Part shown: piece by piece, positions 22,444-35,409 of the stretch
How the letters are laid out: each line of letters opens with the position of its first letter
How positions within the stretch are numbered: position 1 is the first letter of the stretch
Assembly (NCBI GenBank): GCA_002914845.1
Contig: JXTC01000034.1
Span: forward strand, 27,981-91,980
DNA: 64,000 nucleotides
Direction: 5' to 3'
Source of the DNA: Trema orientale
Taxonomy: Eukaryota; Streptophyta; Magnoliopsida; Rosales; Cannabaceae
The notes under the pieces: model-generated
What the model saw: only the letters and a program-made list of their open reading frames with translations
The model's database searches: none
What the model was told of the DNA's origin: nothing
Made by a program: the position numbers and the translations under genes

Positions 22444-24526
22444 TCAACGAATGCGATTCAAATGAGCAAAAGGCTCAGGGTTGGCTTTTGGAGCAGGTTT
22501 AGCAGCTTCTGGGACCCCGAAAACATTCCAAAACCTCAGTGTCTCATCCCCAGCTGCAGATGCTACTGTGCAACCATCTGGGCTCTGGATACACATATAA
22601 GCAGATTAGAACATTCGTTGAATACAAGAAAAGAAAACTGATTTTTAGTAAAAAATACAGGAAAAGAAACCTTGTCAAAATTTGTGTAATAATTACCTGA
22701 GCCAAATAAAGAACTCTGGAGGTATGGCCAGTGAGCTCTGCCATCTTAACCATTGAAGGGTATTTCCAAAGTGTGAGCTGATTCTGAGTAAATCCATGAG
22801 AACTAAGCAGCTCTCGCTCGTTCTTGTTCCACAGCAGAGCACAAACTTGAGAGCCAGTGTCAACTGAGTTGAGGCAGGCACCAGTGTGGGTGTTCCAGAA
22901 CTTAATGCTGCGATCACCACCACCTCCACCCGAAGCCAGCAAATTGCTCTGGAAAGGACACCAAGCCAGGGCTTTCACTGCAGAGGTATGGTCCTCAAGC
23001 CTGTGAAGCCACTGTGTTGCTGAATTAGAAGATGCCATTGATCTGTCCCATATGTGGAGGAGGTTATCATTCCCTCCACTTGCTAATTGCTGTCCTGAGG
23101 CTGACCATTTAAGCCCGCAAACTTCTTGTTCATGTCCTCTGTATGTCTCAACGATGTGTGATCGAACTCTAACATCATTGTTTATGATCCGACCATCCAT
23201 TCCACCAGTTGTTAGCATGTGATTGTTCCAAGCCAACGAGCCTACTCGCAGTCTGTGTCCACCTTTGAGAGTTCTCAGCTGAAGAAAATTGTAACAACGC
23301 AATAATCAGCACAATTTTGCTTATGAAAAGAAGTAAAATAGATGAAACAAGGAGCATCAGATTGAACCTGTCTATTGGAGGCTGAATCCCATAACTGTAC
23401 TTCGGAATTGTTCAGGCCAATGGCAATGTGCCGTCCATCAGGAGCCCAACTAACGCTTGTAACTGGGCCACTTTCATCATCAACAGTAACAAGTTCCGAA
23501 GTAGAGCCATCTGTAGCATCCCAAAGATAAACTGTGTTTGCCAGAGCAATGGCCAGAACATTGCAGCTTCCCCAATCCAATAGATTCAGGTAGTAATCGT
23601 CTACAAGGTCAGGAGCATCCAATGTCCGCTCTGAAGACTGCACCAAATTAAAAGTATCGATCAAAATTAGAGGTGCAAGAAATTCAAAAAGGCAATAATT
23701 CGTCTCCAAATGTCTCCAAACCAACTCCCTAAGGTATGAATGTACAATATGCATAATGACACCCACCTGAGGAATGTGACGCCGGGATTTCACTGGTTTG
23801 TCTTGAGATACAGAAGAAAACTCTCGGGGGAAAATCTCGACCGGGGCAGGAGGCTTGTTCTTGAAAGCTAGGATCCGACCCCTGTTCATGTTGAAGGTTT
23901 CCGCCAGATGCTTCCTGTAGGCCTCTCTAGATGGGGATGAGCTTACTGGATTTTCCTTACCTTTCCTTCCTTCAGTCAGCATGTAGTGGGCATAATCGAA
24001 GTCCATTGCTGATCGGTTGGGTATGAATCTGTCCAGCTGACACAAAGAAAATCCCATCAACAAATCAGAATAAGGATCATTCATACACAACTATAAACAG
24101 AAAATAAACCTTCAAAGTAGATTAAGTTCTACAGACCCAAATGCAAAAATCTATAAATTATAAATAAAAACCCTAAATCAAGAAAATCAAATCAACAAAT
24201 TCCAATCAAATTATTCTAGATAAAGCCCTAGTACCCAAAAATCAATATAGCCCCCCAAGCTGCTATTCAAGATAATTTCAGTACTTTTAACAAAACCCTA
24301 AATTGTGATGAGAAAAACCCACAACTGTAGCAGTCAAAGAGATGGATCCCTTTCAAAGAAATCAAATTTTAACAAAAACCCACTAAACAAGAGAGCACAA
24401 TATAAAAGTATAGTGCTTGCTTACATTTTCCCGGGAAGTCTTTCTCTGAAGAAACTGTTCTTGAAGAGGGCAACGAGACTGTGTCTTCGACATTGACGAA
24501 GAAGAATTCACAGACCCTGCATCCAT
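22444..24526 (-). CDS. CDC20: Cell division cycle 20 (APC/C activator, WD40)
   Basis: Five exons: 24425-24526, 23767-24036, 23368-23637, 22697-23278 and 22444-22584. All have GT-AG borders, the frame is kept throughout, and they give 454 aa, the usual plant CDC20 length. The N-terminal region carries the C-box DRFIPNR (residues 36-42), a KEN motif (61-63) and a [10 protein letters not shown] stretch like the Mad2-binding motif. Seven WD40 blades follow, and the protein ends in the IR tail (LNRIR) that docks on the APC/C. CDC20 brings mitotic substrates such as cyclin B to the anaphase-promoting complex and is the target of the spindle checkpoint. The start is chosen at [14 protein letters not shown]; a second ATG 11 codons on is possible. 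The frame is intact with no odd residues. The promoter has M-phase-type elements, listed separately. Confidence 0.96.
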
Positions 24527-24800
24527 AACTTCACAGAAAATATATATATATCTACGAAAAACTAAAAATAAAAAGAAAAAGAAAAAGAAAAAGAACGAGA
24601 GAAAATATATAATAAACCCTTCAAAATAAAAATTAAAAGAAACCCAAGCCTGCAAAACAGAGTTATTAATCTGAGAAAACAAAAACTAAATTAAAGACTA
24701 TTCAGAGCGAGAAAGAGAGAGAGATCGTTGATCACTGAGCGCTGTTCGCGAGCGAAAGAGAGAGCGATTGAGTTGATTATGAAGAGAGGACTCTGAGGGT

Positions 24801-24916
24801 TTATATACCGATTGAGACTGATGATGATTTAGGGTTTTGTTAACAAAGAAATGAAAATCTGATGAAGACGACGGATCCTAAGAACCCCGCAACGGCTACA
24901 TTTCGATAGAGCCGTT
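24801..24916 (-). promoter_or_regulatory. CDC20 promoter: TATA box and two MSA-type cores
   Basis: On the minus strand a TATATAA box lies at 24801-24807, about 275 bp upstream of the start codon. Two AACGG cores lie further upstream in opposite orientation, at 24891-24895 (plus) and 24912-24916 (minus, within ACAACGGCTC). AACGG is the core of the MSA element bound by three-repeat MYB factors that drive G2/M genes, which fits CDC20. The match is to the core only. Confidence 0.6.
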
Positions 24917-25089
24917 GTATTTCGATCTTACCAAAATGCCCTTCACTTGTTGCTGCACTCTACGGCCCACCTAAGGTTAATTCTGTAAAATCTTAACAAT
25001 TTTCATTCACCGTTTTTCCTGCCGCTAGAATCCCTGTCGCCCACCCCATTATTATTAAATATTAATTAATTTTCTTCAACCTTTCAAAT

Positions 25090-25560
25090 AACAAATTTTA
25101 ATTCTCTTTTAAAAAGCGATAATAATAATTTCCTCCAAAAAAAAAAAAATCCCGAAAATGTTGATCCAGAAGAACTTTATAGATGAGAAACGTGGTGTCT
25201 TTCAAGCATTCAGGTGGAATGACATGTCGTTTCATTCTCAAACGACACGTAGAATGGCACAGAAGACAAAGGACATTTATAAATGTCAAACGACAGCAAT
25301 ACGTGTCGTTTCAGGAATTCTCGCCTTTGTAGTTTGTCATTCAAATAGAAACGACGTATCGTTTTTATTTCCACTTAGAGGACATAAACGACGAGGAATA
25401 ATAACGTTCCATTTCATTTATCATATCAAACGACAAGAAATATTCCATCCCGTATGGAAATTTCCGTTGCCATCAACTGAAGATTGTCCTACCCCAGCAA
25501 TTCACAAGCAAACTGATTATCAACAAATCTTCCACGAGTAATGAGACTAAGTCTAACTTC
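25090..25560. repeat. Intergenic stretch with AAACGAC motifs in both orientations
   Basis: AAACGAC occurs at least five times and its complement GTCGTTT at least twice within about 250 bp (25220-25440). A 127-codon frame crosses it but shows no family features. The motif is also abundant near 40.4-41.0 and 47.4-47.9 kb. It may be a relic of a DNA transposon with subterminal repeats. Confidence 0.45.
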
Positions 25561-25870
25561 GCAAGTCTTGGCATTGACCAAAACAACAAAATATTTAAAT
25601 GGGAAAATCAATAACCTCTGGATATTAGCCGAGAATATCATCCATTATAATGATGGGACAGAGTTCGTATATGGGAAACTATCACTACCATCCCAGTTCA
25701 TATAGAACGAAACATACTGTTTAAATGTACACTAGTGAACAACTTTCCGTATTAACAAAAGGGTCATTTTAAAACCAGAATGCTAATCTAGAAATTCAAA
25801 AAATTGCCGAAGATGTCGGTTGACGAACATGAATCCACTAAGAAGCATTTTGGAGGCAACTATTAATGAA

Positions 25871-28281
25871 TCAGGTGAACTGTCGTCTCATGTATGTGTC
25901 TTCGTGTACGAACACCGGGTCCTGAGTGTTCTGTGGTGGGAACTGGGGCTGCCCCATTGCTATGCCCCCTTGATTTTGAGCTGAACTGCCCCACGGACTG
26001 TCGCCACTTTTTGCTGAAGTGAAGGTGACATAATACAGAATCCCAAGTGTCACACTTACAAGAGACAAAATGGCACCTCCGGCAAAGACTCCGGGTTTCA
26101 CAACGTAACAATAATAGTTGCCAAAGTACATGCTCTCTAAACCATGTTGATCGTTGAGTGCAGCTCCAGTGAGCAGCAAAAGAAATGCTATCACAAATGT
26201 GAACCTGCAAAAGTGTCGCAAACCACTGTCATAGCATCGCTATCTGATATCATATTTTCAAGTGGATGCACAAAAGAATTGGGAGAAGAAAGAAAACCAT
26301 CACTGAGTTTTCTTCTCAGTAGCCAACTTCCAGTAGTAGTAGTAAATAAAGCACAGTTTCTCACAAAGTACATAATATTAGAAGTCACAAAGTGGCCACA
26401 TATTGTATAACCCAAAAGTAGTTTGGACTTACCAGGAAACGACAAAGCACACCAGTGCTATTTTCCAATTAGAGTTAAGGGGTTGGGTGCTCCTTTTGCA
26501 ACAAATACACCCAGTTGACGCATTTACTATTATTTGAGCAACCATAAGAGCCGCTGCTGCAGTTAAGCCAAGAGCCATTGCTGGACTCCGGGGATATGCA
26601 CATTGAGTAGTAGAGATGAACTGAACTTGAGAACCCTGTATAAAATAAAAAAGTTTCAACAATTTTGGTATCATTTTTCACTATTCAGATTAATGAGAAG
26701 GGTGAAATTCGTAATTAACAAACCAATAATAATCCTAAACAAATATAAAAGCAATCTAAGACAGACGAAAGAAGCACTTGTCAGAATAGCCACTCCAAAT
26801 TAAAAAAAAAAGAATAATTATAATAATAATCAAGTGGTAAGCATACCAAATGCAGTTAGCTGAATTGAAAACTCAAGTTGTGAGCATAACAAAATCAGTT
26901 AAGAGTCATTACCCAATGTGCCGTATAGGAGTATAGAGGAATACTCATTTGTGCTTGACGTAATACATCCCAGTGTTAAAAATCAAATTTCAACACGTAA
27001 AGAGTCACTGGCATTTCTAACCATATTACGCAAACAGGAAACGAAGATAAACCCATAAAAAGAAAGAGAAAGTATGGAGACTCTGAGAAAAGGAGTGCTG
27101 CCACTCTATTTCAAAAGCCCCAAAGAAAAAGCTTTGAAAGATTTTGCCACACTCATAATACTTGCTACATTTTGAATGTCGTGGAAAAGCAACAACCAAG
27201 ATTATATTACTAATGAAAGATAGCCAAGAGAAGCACAAACAGATGCATAATCAATCTTCTCCTACTTTCTATATCATGCTTTAAGCATGGCTGTGATTGA
27301 AGAAAGCAGTTTTGATAACTTACGAATATCATGCAGTAGATAATCTGAATTAATCTCCACAAACATTAATATGCAGTTCAATACATGTAACAATAACAAG
27401 TAGGCAAGTCAATTAATTTCCTAAAGCATTAGCATAAGGTAAATATACATGATACTAGTAGCAGCTAATAAGAGCATCCTAACATTTCAAGCAATAATTA
27501 GGCCACCAAAAAATAAACCAAAAGAATAACACAAAACAGAGTAATTGAATGGAGTATTGTGCTGTATAATTCTAGTACTAAGTAAATAATTTTAGATTAC
27601 GAAAAGTTCAAGCATCAAAGTCAAATTAACCCCTGGAGTTTGAAAACAGATAAAAATATAAATTTCATGTCCCAACTCCTAAGGTGGGAAGAAGTCTCAC
27701 CGAAAGTCAAACTCTGTCCTTGAAAACTAAGCTTATTCGAATTGAAAATCACTAAAAATTCAAAATTTCCACTCCCTTCTTAGTTTCCGGAGCAATAAAA
27801 GGACCAAATCTTATTAAAAAGAGTATAATATAGCCAGAACACAGAAATTAAAGCAAAAAAAGTCTGAAGCAACTTAAAATTAAACCATACAAACGGAATA
27901 TATTTGGTATTTGAAAAAATTAGAACTTTTAACACTTTCAGTTATACAATCTATGAACTTTAAACTCAAAAACTCTGTTTGAAAATAAAATGGGATGAAC
28001 ATTATCGGAAATGTTTTCCTCGTTTTCCCAGGAACCAATCAGAAAAATAGCACATACAAGAAAAGAAGATAACAAAGAAAACCCAGTTAAAGACGAATTA
28101 GAAAACAAACCCATATCAGAAAAAGAAGAAAAAAGATCTAAGCCAAAAAAAAAAAAAAAAAAAAACCCATTAAAGGATTTCTCACCTTAATCCTGGTAGC
28201 CTCAGCACCAAAACCAGTAGCAGCTGATAATAGCCCCAGTAATCCCACGCCACAGCATACCACCAAAACCTTTCTCTCCAT
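25871..28281 (-). CDS. DUF1218 four-span membrane protein (MWL/DESIGUAL family)
   Basis: Three exons: 28186-28281, 26433-26635 and 25871-26204. They give 210 aa with GT-AG borders and a split tryptophan codon between exons 2 and 3. Hydrophobic spans lie at about 4-24, 52-72, 92-112 and 136-160. Cysteines conserved in DUF1218 proteins are present (in TTQCAYP, TGCICCK and NYYCYVVKPG). The C-terminal tail is hydrophilic and rich in Q and P. Arabidopsis relatives act in lignin deposition (MWL) or in leaf symmetry (DESIGUAL/VCC), in the endomembrane system; which subgroup this belongs to is not clear from sequence alone. Intron 1 is long (about 1.55 kb) and featureless. Confidence 0.88.
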
Positions 28282-28339
28282 CTCTCTCTCTCTCTCTCCA
28301 AAATTTCTCTCTTCTCTGTGTGCCTGCCTAAAACAGATG

Positions 28340-29839
28340 CTTTCTTTTTTTTCTTTTTCTTTTTTTTGTCTGAACGAGGAAACGTAAAGTTGGTATGATA
28401 CTGTGGTGACTTGTCACTGGTGCGTTTTTTTTTTTCTCTTAAAATTTGAAAAGGAAAAAAAATTAATTATGATGTCCCTAAAATAACGAGTGCAGGGGAA
28501 AAGTAAAGTAACAAGAGAATGCGCCGAAAACGACAGAGAAAGGAAGAAAAATAGGTGATTATTAATTATTGCAACTCTTTTACCTTGTCATCTCAAAAGG
28601 AAAAAAAAAAAAAAAAAAAGGTTTTTATTGTATTTGTGTAAACATAAAAAAAAAAAAAAAAAAAAAAAATTTATAATATATATTTTTATAAACATAAAAA
28701 ATAAAATAATTTTTAGTTTGAAAAAAAAAAAAAGAAAAAAAAAGGTTTGAACTTGTATTTGTGTACACCTAACAAGATTAATGATTCTTAATTGGGGGAA
28801 AAAAAAAGTGATGTATGAAATGTAAGAATACTATAATTTTAAGTTGACTTCATTTGAAAATAATCAAGTAATTCTATACTTGTAGGTTAACTTAACTTCA
28901 ATGGAAAATGATAAAGTAATGAGAAATACCAATTGGTATGTTATATGGTATGTTGTCATTGTGGTACTGTGATAACAGTGATAAGCCAGATGACTTATTT
29001 TCAAGAACTGTAGACATGTGCACTTATAGTTTACTTGGTTCTGAATATTATATATTATTATGTTGATAATCTAGAGGCAGAAAAAAATATATTTCATTAC
29101 TTTTTGTTAAAACCATACAATATAGAGAATAGAAATAGTTGCGCATGCCGACATATACATGGCACCTTCCTTCTTGTCTAAGTTTTTTCTCTCTTTCTTT
29201 CTTTTTTTTTTTTTTTACTAAAAAGAAAGAGAGTTTGTATTTGTAGAGCTTTATAAAATTTGGACAGATTCCATGTTACAGATTCCATAATGGTTCAAGT
29301 AACAAGCTCAACTACAAAGCCCAAAGCCCAACTAAAAACAAGGCCCAAATAGACGAACCCAAAGCTAAAACTACTTGAGAAGCTGACCAAAACTGACAAT
29401 ATTGTGAGAAAATTAGAATACTTCAACAATCTACAAGCCAAGGAGAAAACTCATGATCATGCTATACAAATCTACGCCTACATATATTACCCATGCAAGT
29501 AAAAGAACCATCTTCCAGCAGAAAAAAGAAAAGTAAAAAACAAATTTACCTATACATGTCCAATACAAGACAGAGTGATAAACATATTATATTGACAAAG
29601 GAAACCACTAAGTACATGTTTATCCCCAAAAAAAAAAAAAAAAGTACACAGAATTAGCAGTTGCATACATGTTTTCTCCCAAAACATACAAAGGAAACCA
29701 CTAATATTTAGTGCTAATATTAGACCTAGTCCACTCAGCCTTAGTCCTTACCAGTACACAAAACACAAAAAGCTAAAGAAGCAAGTATTTTACACATAAT
29801 TCCCATCAACTGCATCTTTTAACCACACGATACACAAAG
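28340..29839. other. Intergenic, 3' flank of REM gene A
   Basis: No gene. It contains long A runs (28589-28619 and 28646-28669). From about 29000 the sequence aligns with 32690-33380 (shared words GAGCTTTA..AAATT.GGACAGA and CAAGCTCAACTACAAAGCCC), so it belongs to the A/B duplication unit. Confidence 0.6.
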
Positions 29840-31725
29840 TTACTTTGCTTTGAGACGTTTCCGTGGTGCCTCTTCATAATCTGATGCATGATATATCCAC
29901 ACTCTCAGCAGAATTCCGTTCACCTTACTGATCAGCTCAAAAACACAAACATCTCCTCCCTGCAAATTTTTACTCTTCGAAAATGGACCCCACCCTTCGC
30001 CCATTTTCTTAACTGTGCATGAAACATTCTTCGATTTATAATAGCACCTAACAGGCCACTTCTTTCTCTCATTGTGAACCCGAAGTTGAATCATCTCTGA
30101 ACACCATTTCATGTGCCTCGTTACAAATTCTGCAGGCACATCCTTGCAAAATAAATAAACAAACCAAATTGAAGCTAGTTAGCGCCTTCTAAAGATTATG
30201 TGAAACATTAAGAAATTCAAAAGACAGATGTACCTATGATAAGCTCACCATATAGTTATTATATGTCTTAACGATAACCATGAAAGAAGGATTTCGAAGA
30301 TTGCATCTAAAGGCAGCATGAACTGCCTTCTCAGTTTCCCTGGACAGCACTGGTCTTCTTGATTTATCATAAGAGAAGCTTCTCGGAAGAATCATTTCAT
30401 GATCTCCTTCACGTTTTACAGGCAAATCGCGCGGTCGAGACTTGTTATTATTTTTTTTCGGTTTAGATATCCCTGAAATATTGGCATTGCCCAATTCTTG
30501 CGCCTCTTCCTCCTCTTCTTTTATACGGCTTATGCTTCTTGTTCGGTACCAGAAATCAGAAGGTCCTCGATGATCCATGGAGACAGCATTTCTGCGTCGC
30601 TTTCTAAGCTTGCCCCTTTCCCTTTGATTGAGAACAATTTGAGTACTTATCCCAGGATACTCTTGCTTTAAACCTCCACTCAGGGCTTTTCTTTTAGATG
30701 AACCATGAGAAATGGGAGATTTGACATTTAAATTTTCGACAAGATGATAATCATCTCTTGCATCTCCCTCTTGCTTGCAAAACGAGCCACGAAACATCGG
30801 TTGTTTAGAATCGAAAATTTCAACTCTACAATCATCATTTGATCTATCCTTCTCATTATGTTCCTCAAATTTTGGACCAGAAATAGGATAATCAATCTCA
30901 GAACCCAAAGGATCACATATACGAACAGAGAATACTGAATTTCGTTGGTACACAAACTGTAAAATGCAGCCTGAGTGGATGGAATAATAGTTGATAAACT
31001 CCTGAAGACCATCAATGAGCCAGATACCGTTTACTCCATTTTTCTCCAATTTTACATGCCATGGTCTATGACCATTAGGGACAGTTAGGGTAGCCAATTC
31101 AGAAAGCTCTTCATGAAATATCATAGCAGACTTTGTTGGGATTCTCTGAATTAGGTGCCATATTAGATAAATGATTTAGAACAAATTCCATAATAAAATT
31201 CAAAAGAAAAAAAAAAAAAACAAAAGTGATGAAATAAATCCAATGTTCATGAATAATCAAAACAATGCCCATGAATCATAAGGAAAAACAGAACCAAAAT
31301 CATAATGGAAGTTTTAGTTGACTACTATCTTGTTGATCTCTCTAAATTAGGTGCCATGGATTAATAACGAAGTCCCAAAAAAACAAAAATAAAGTAATCA
31401 AACAAACAATGCCCATGAACTAAAAACAAAATCAATACCAAAAAAGTCATGCAGAATTCTCCTATCATGCACTTCACCTTGTTCATCATCAAAGATAAAA
31501 ATAAAAAGATATATTGAGTTCCAGCCCAGAAAAAAAGAATAAATTATAGTTTCTTCCACCAAGTTTTCTCACTCCTTAAACAGAGAACAAATTAAATTAA
31601 TAAAATGAAAAACATAAACAAAAAAAATGGGGAAGAAGAACACGTACCAGTTTATGTTCAATAATGGCGGATTCATCCATCACCAGGGCGAAAAGCGGCA
31701 ACATTTTCATCGGCATGGACTCCAT
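29840..31725 (-). CDS. B3-domain (REM-like) DNA-binding protein, gene A
   Basis: Three phase-0 exons: 31648-31725, 30249-31145 and 29840-30142, for 425 aa. The start is MESMPMKMLPLFALVM, chosen because PLFALVM..E..I.EHKL aligns with the first exons of B, C and D; a second frame over this exon does not. The first B3 domain is at about 12-115 (ATLTVPNG, W-H-V, IWLIDGLQEF, YSIHSGC, F-S-V-R-I). A charged linker of about 190 residues has basic patches. The second B3 domain is at about 305-415 (NPSFMVIV, then PAEF, GWGPF, GDVCVFEL). The two-B3 layout is that of the plant REM family, nuclear DNA-binding proteins often expressed in reproductive meristems. The targets are not known. The frame is intact. 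Confidence 0.86.
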
Positions 31726-33387
31726 ACATAGAAAAGGAAGCAAGCAAGAGTAAAAGTAGAGCGTTTAAGAGAAAAGTAGCTAAGTGAGTATGATGGAGAG
31801 TGAGAAATGAGTTGCAAGAGTTTCGAGGACAGTGTATGTATATGTACCTGCTCTGCCTCTGCCATGACACGTTATGTGCTTTTCAGGGTTTTGCTCTGTC
31901 ACAACACTGTCTTACTTAAGACTCCTCATTTTTCAGCCTCCAAGTGTCTAAACCATGCCTGTAATCAGATGTATAATGTCTTTCTTTAAATTTTTTCACT
32001 TGTCTTTAATACTGTGCTTAATTTCATTGTCATAGGATAATCTGAATCTTAATTCTTAGTCATACATTCAAAAATTACTCTTAACATATTTTCTCCAAAA
32101 AAAAAACGAAAAAAAAAAGATTAATTTAATATATTCATGTCTTGTCCATAGTATACTCGATGACTATTACACTCTATCCATAGACCATAGCCTCGTAGGG
32201 GACTCGATTAATATTTTGTAATCTTTTGTCCAGTTTTTAACTTTTTATGCTCTAATAATTTTAGTCCTACCTATATTCGTGTACACAGGACACAGTATAT
32301 CTTTGATTTTTCGTACAGGGTACTCAAAATCGTATTTATAAAGGTGCTCAAATTCAATGTCTCTTGCATGTCAACTAAGTCCATGTCACAGCAAACAAAA
32401 AATTCTGAAGCTCATATATTATATTTACGTTTTAAATAATTCCAATAGATTCGTAGGCCTACTCACAACTTAATTACATTACAAATAATTTAGTGCCAAT
32501 ATCGATTTACGCGACTACATTAACCCAATGGAACTAGGAGTTAGGACAAAAACCAAAATCAATTGTTAGTGGCATTGGACAAATCACTAGCCAAGTTTCC
32601 AAGACATGCTGCTGAGCCTAATTTCCTCTAGACACACACCTTTTCTTTTTTTTTTTCTAACTTGATCAGTTAAAACCTTACCACATAGAGATAGTTGCAA
32701 CTTGTCCATATATGCATGTCATCTTCCTTTTGCTTCATGTTTAAATTTCTTTTCTATTTTTCTCTTTTGACTAAAAGTAAACTTGATAGAGACTAGAGAG
32801 CTTTACAAATTGGACAGACTCTATTTAATTTTACATAACAGTCAAGTTAAAAAAAAAAAAAAAAAAAAGACAGCAAAGTAACAGCTCAACTACCAAAGCC
32901 CAAGTCCAACTAGAAACAAAGCCCATATAAACGGGCCGAAAGCCGAACTATTTGGTGCCAATAAGCCTCAAGAAAATTCAGCTGACAATCCCAGCCTTGA
33001 ATAATAATCTAAGCTGAATCTACATGTATAGATGTTCACATATGAGTAGAATATTAATCCGACTATACATTTCTAAGACAAGATAAAGTGATGACATACA
33101 TTGACAGACTAATCATTTACAAACTCAACTTACGTTTTTCCTCAAGATAAATGCATAGAAGCTATATAGTTCATACATGTTTTGAACCTGTTCCAGAAAA
33201 CACAGAAAGGCAGTTTCAGTATGTAATGCCACAGTCTTGGAACAAAAATCACTAGAGATTTAGTGCCAATATTAGACCTATTCCAGTCAGCCTTACCAGT
33301 AAACAGAACACACAAAGCTAAAGTAGCAAGCAATTTTTACACACAATTCCAATCAACTGCATCTTTTTTAAACACACAACAAAGAAA
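31726..33387. other. Intergenic, promoter of REM A and 3' flank of REM B
   Basis: No gene. Its later part (about 32690-33380) aligns with 29200-29830. A poly-A run lies at 32850-32868. Confidence 0.55.
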
Positions 33388-35396
33388 TCACTTCGATTTA
33401 AGACGTTTTTCTGGCGGCCCTGCATAGTCAGCCGCGCGATATATCAACACTCTTAGCACAACTTCCTTCACCTTACTGATCATCTCAAACACACAAAGAT
33501 CTCCTTCCTTCAAACTTTGACTAGTTGAAAATGAACCCCAGCCCCGCCCCATTCTCTTAATTGTGCATGAACGAGTTGGATATTTGAAAAAGCATCTAAC
33601 AGGCCACTTTCGTTTCTCATCGCAAGCTTGAACTTGGATCATCTCTGGACACCATCTCATGTGCCTTTTTACAAATTCTGCAGGCACATCCTAATCAGAG
33701 AAGAACAAAACAAATGAGAATGCAGCCAATTAGTGCCTTTAAAAGTATGTAAAGCTTGAGAAATTTGAAAGACTAAAGTACGTATAAACTCACAAAAGCA
33801 TGTTGACTCATAATAAACGGTGTAATGATAACCATGAAAGAAGGATTTCGAAGTTTGCATGCAAAGGCAGCACGAGCTGCCTTCTCAGTTTCCTTGGACA
33901 TCACTGGTCCCTTTCCTCTACTGTAAGTGAAAATTCTGGGAAGAATCATATCCACGTCTTCATCGTGTTTGACAGGAAAATCGCGCGAACCGGACTTGTT
34001 ATTGTTTCCTATCAGTTTGGATCTCCCTGAAATATCGGCATTGCCCAATTCTTTCACCTCTTCCTGCTCCTCTTTTACACAACTTTTACTCCTTGTTCGA
34101 TACAAGAATTCAGAACGTACTCTATGATCCATGAAAGCTGCATCTCTGCCTCGCTTTCTATGCTTTCCCCCTACCCTTTGAGGGAAAACCTTCCGAGTCC
34201 TTTTCCCCAAAGACTCTTGCTGTAAACCTCCGTTCAAGGCTTTTCTTCTAGATGAACCATGAGAAATGGTTGGTTTGATATCCAAAATTTCAACACTATA
34301 ATCATCAACTCTTGTATCTTCCTCTTGCTTGCCAAACGGAACACGAGAAATGGATGGTCTAGAATCCACTAGTTCAACACTATAATCATCATTTGACAAG
34401 TCCTTCTCACTATACTCCTCAGACATTGAATCATTGAATGGATACTCAATTTCAGAACCCAAAGCATCACATATACGAACAGAGAATACTGAATTGCCTT
34501 GGTATGTAAATTGTAAAATGGAGCAAAAGTGAATAGAGTAATATTTAATAAATTCCTCAACACCATCAATAAGCCAAATATTTTTCTCTCCATTTTTCTT
34601 CACCTTCACCTGCCATGGTCCATGACCACAGGGGACAGTGAGTGTAGCCCACTCAGAAAGCTCCTCACCAAATATCGTAGCAGACTTTTTTGGGATTCTC
34701 TGAATTAGGTGCCATATTAGATAAATGGTCTAGAACAATTTCCATAATAATATTTTTTTTCATAAAAAAAATGCTAATTTATATCCAATTATTATTAAGT
34801 ATTAACAATCAGAAATCTGCCCATGCAACAAAAAGAATGAAAAAACCAAATAATAACAATAACAGAAAATTTTGTTTGCCTGTGCCATATTAGATTAAGG
34901 ATTTGAAACAAAACCAAAGGGGGAAAAAAAAAGGTGATGAAACAATCTAATAATAATCATGAATAATCAAACAACGCCCATCAACCAATAAGAAAATCAG
35001 ATCCAAAGCAATAATACAAATTTTGTTTTCTTTTTTTTTTTTTCCTTTTTTGCTTGAATAACACCTTCACCTACTTATAAATAATAATTAAAAAAAACAT
35101 TATTTTTACAAGAGTTCCAACCGGAGAAAGGACCTAAATTGTTGTTTTCCTCCACTAAATTTTCTTAAATTAAACAAAGAATAAAAAAGTTCAAAAAAAA
35201 AAAAAAAGAAGGAAAAGAAGAGAAGAAGTAGTAGAAGAAGAAGACTTACCAGTTTATATTCTACTATGGCGGTTTCATTCATTACCAGGGCGAACAGTGG
35301 CGTGGTTTTTGGCTGAGAATCCGACTTCCGGCGATGATTTCTAGACGGCCTAATTTTCCTCCGACGAGTCCTCTGCATGGCCTCCATAGAAAGCAA
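33388..35396 (-). CDS. B3-domain (REM-like) DNA-binding protein, gene B
   Basis: Three phase-0 exons: 35250-35396, 33794-34699 and 33388-33690, for 451 aa from the first ATG (MLSMEAMQRT); a start three codons on (MEAM) is possible. The basic N-terminus (RRRKIRPSRNHRRK) may be a nuclear localisation signal. The first B3 is at about 35-140, the linker has two repeated S-V-E-(I/L)-(L/V)-D segments, and the second B3 is at about 330-445 (NPSFMVI, PAEFVKRHM, GWGSF, GDLCVFEM). It is the sister of gene A: both carry the same linker words (SHGSS.RKAL) and the same flanks. The donor of intron 2 is displaced compared with A, which gives a slightly different join (SQHAF-DVPAEF). Intact. Confidence 0.86.
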
Positions 35397-35409
35397 ATTA
35401 CAGTAAGGA

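Noticed and set aside
25158-25541. 127-codon plus-strand frame between CDC20 and the DUF1218 gene
   Set aside because: It crosses AAACGAC-type repeats, has no recognisable domain, and lacks any support from paralogy.
31673-31870. Alternative first exon of REM A in another frame (MSWQRQSRY...)
   Set aside because: It does not join in frame to exon 2, whereas the MESMPMK frame does and matches the paralogues.
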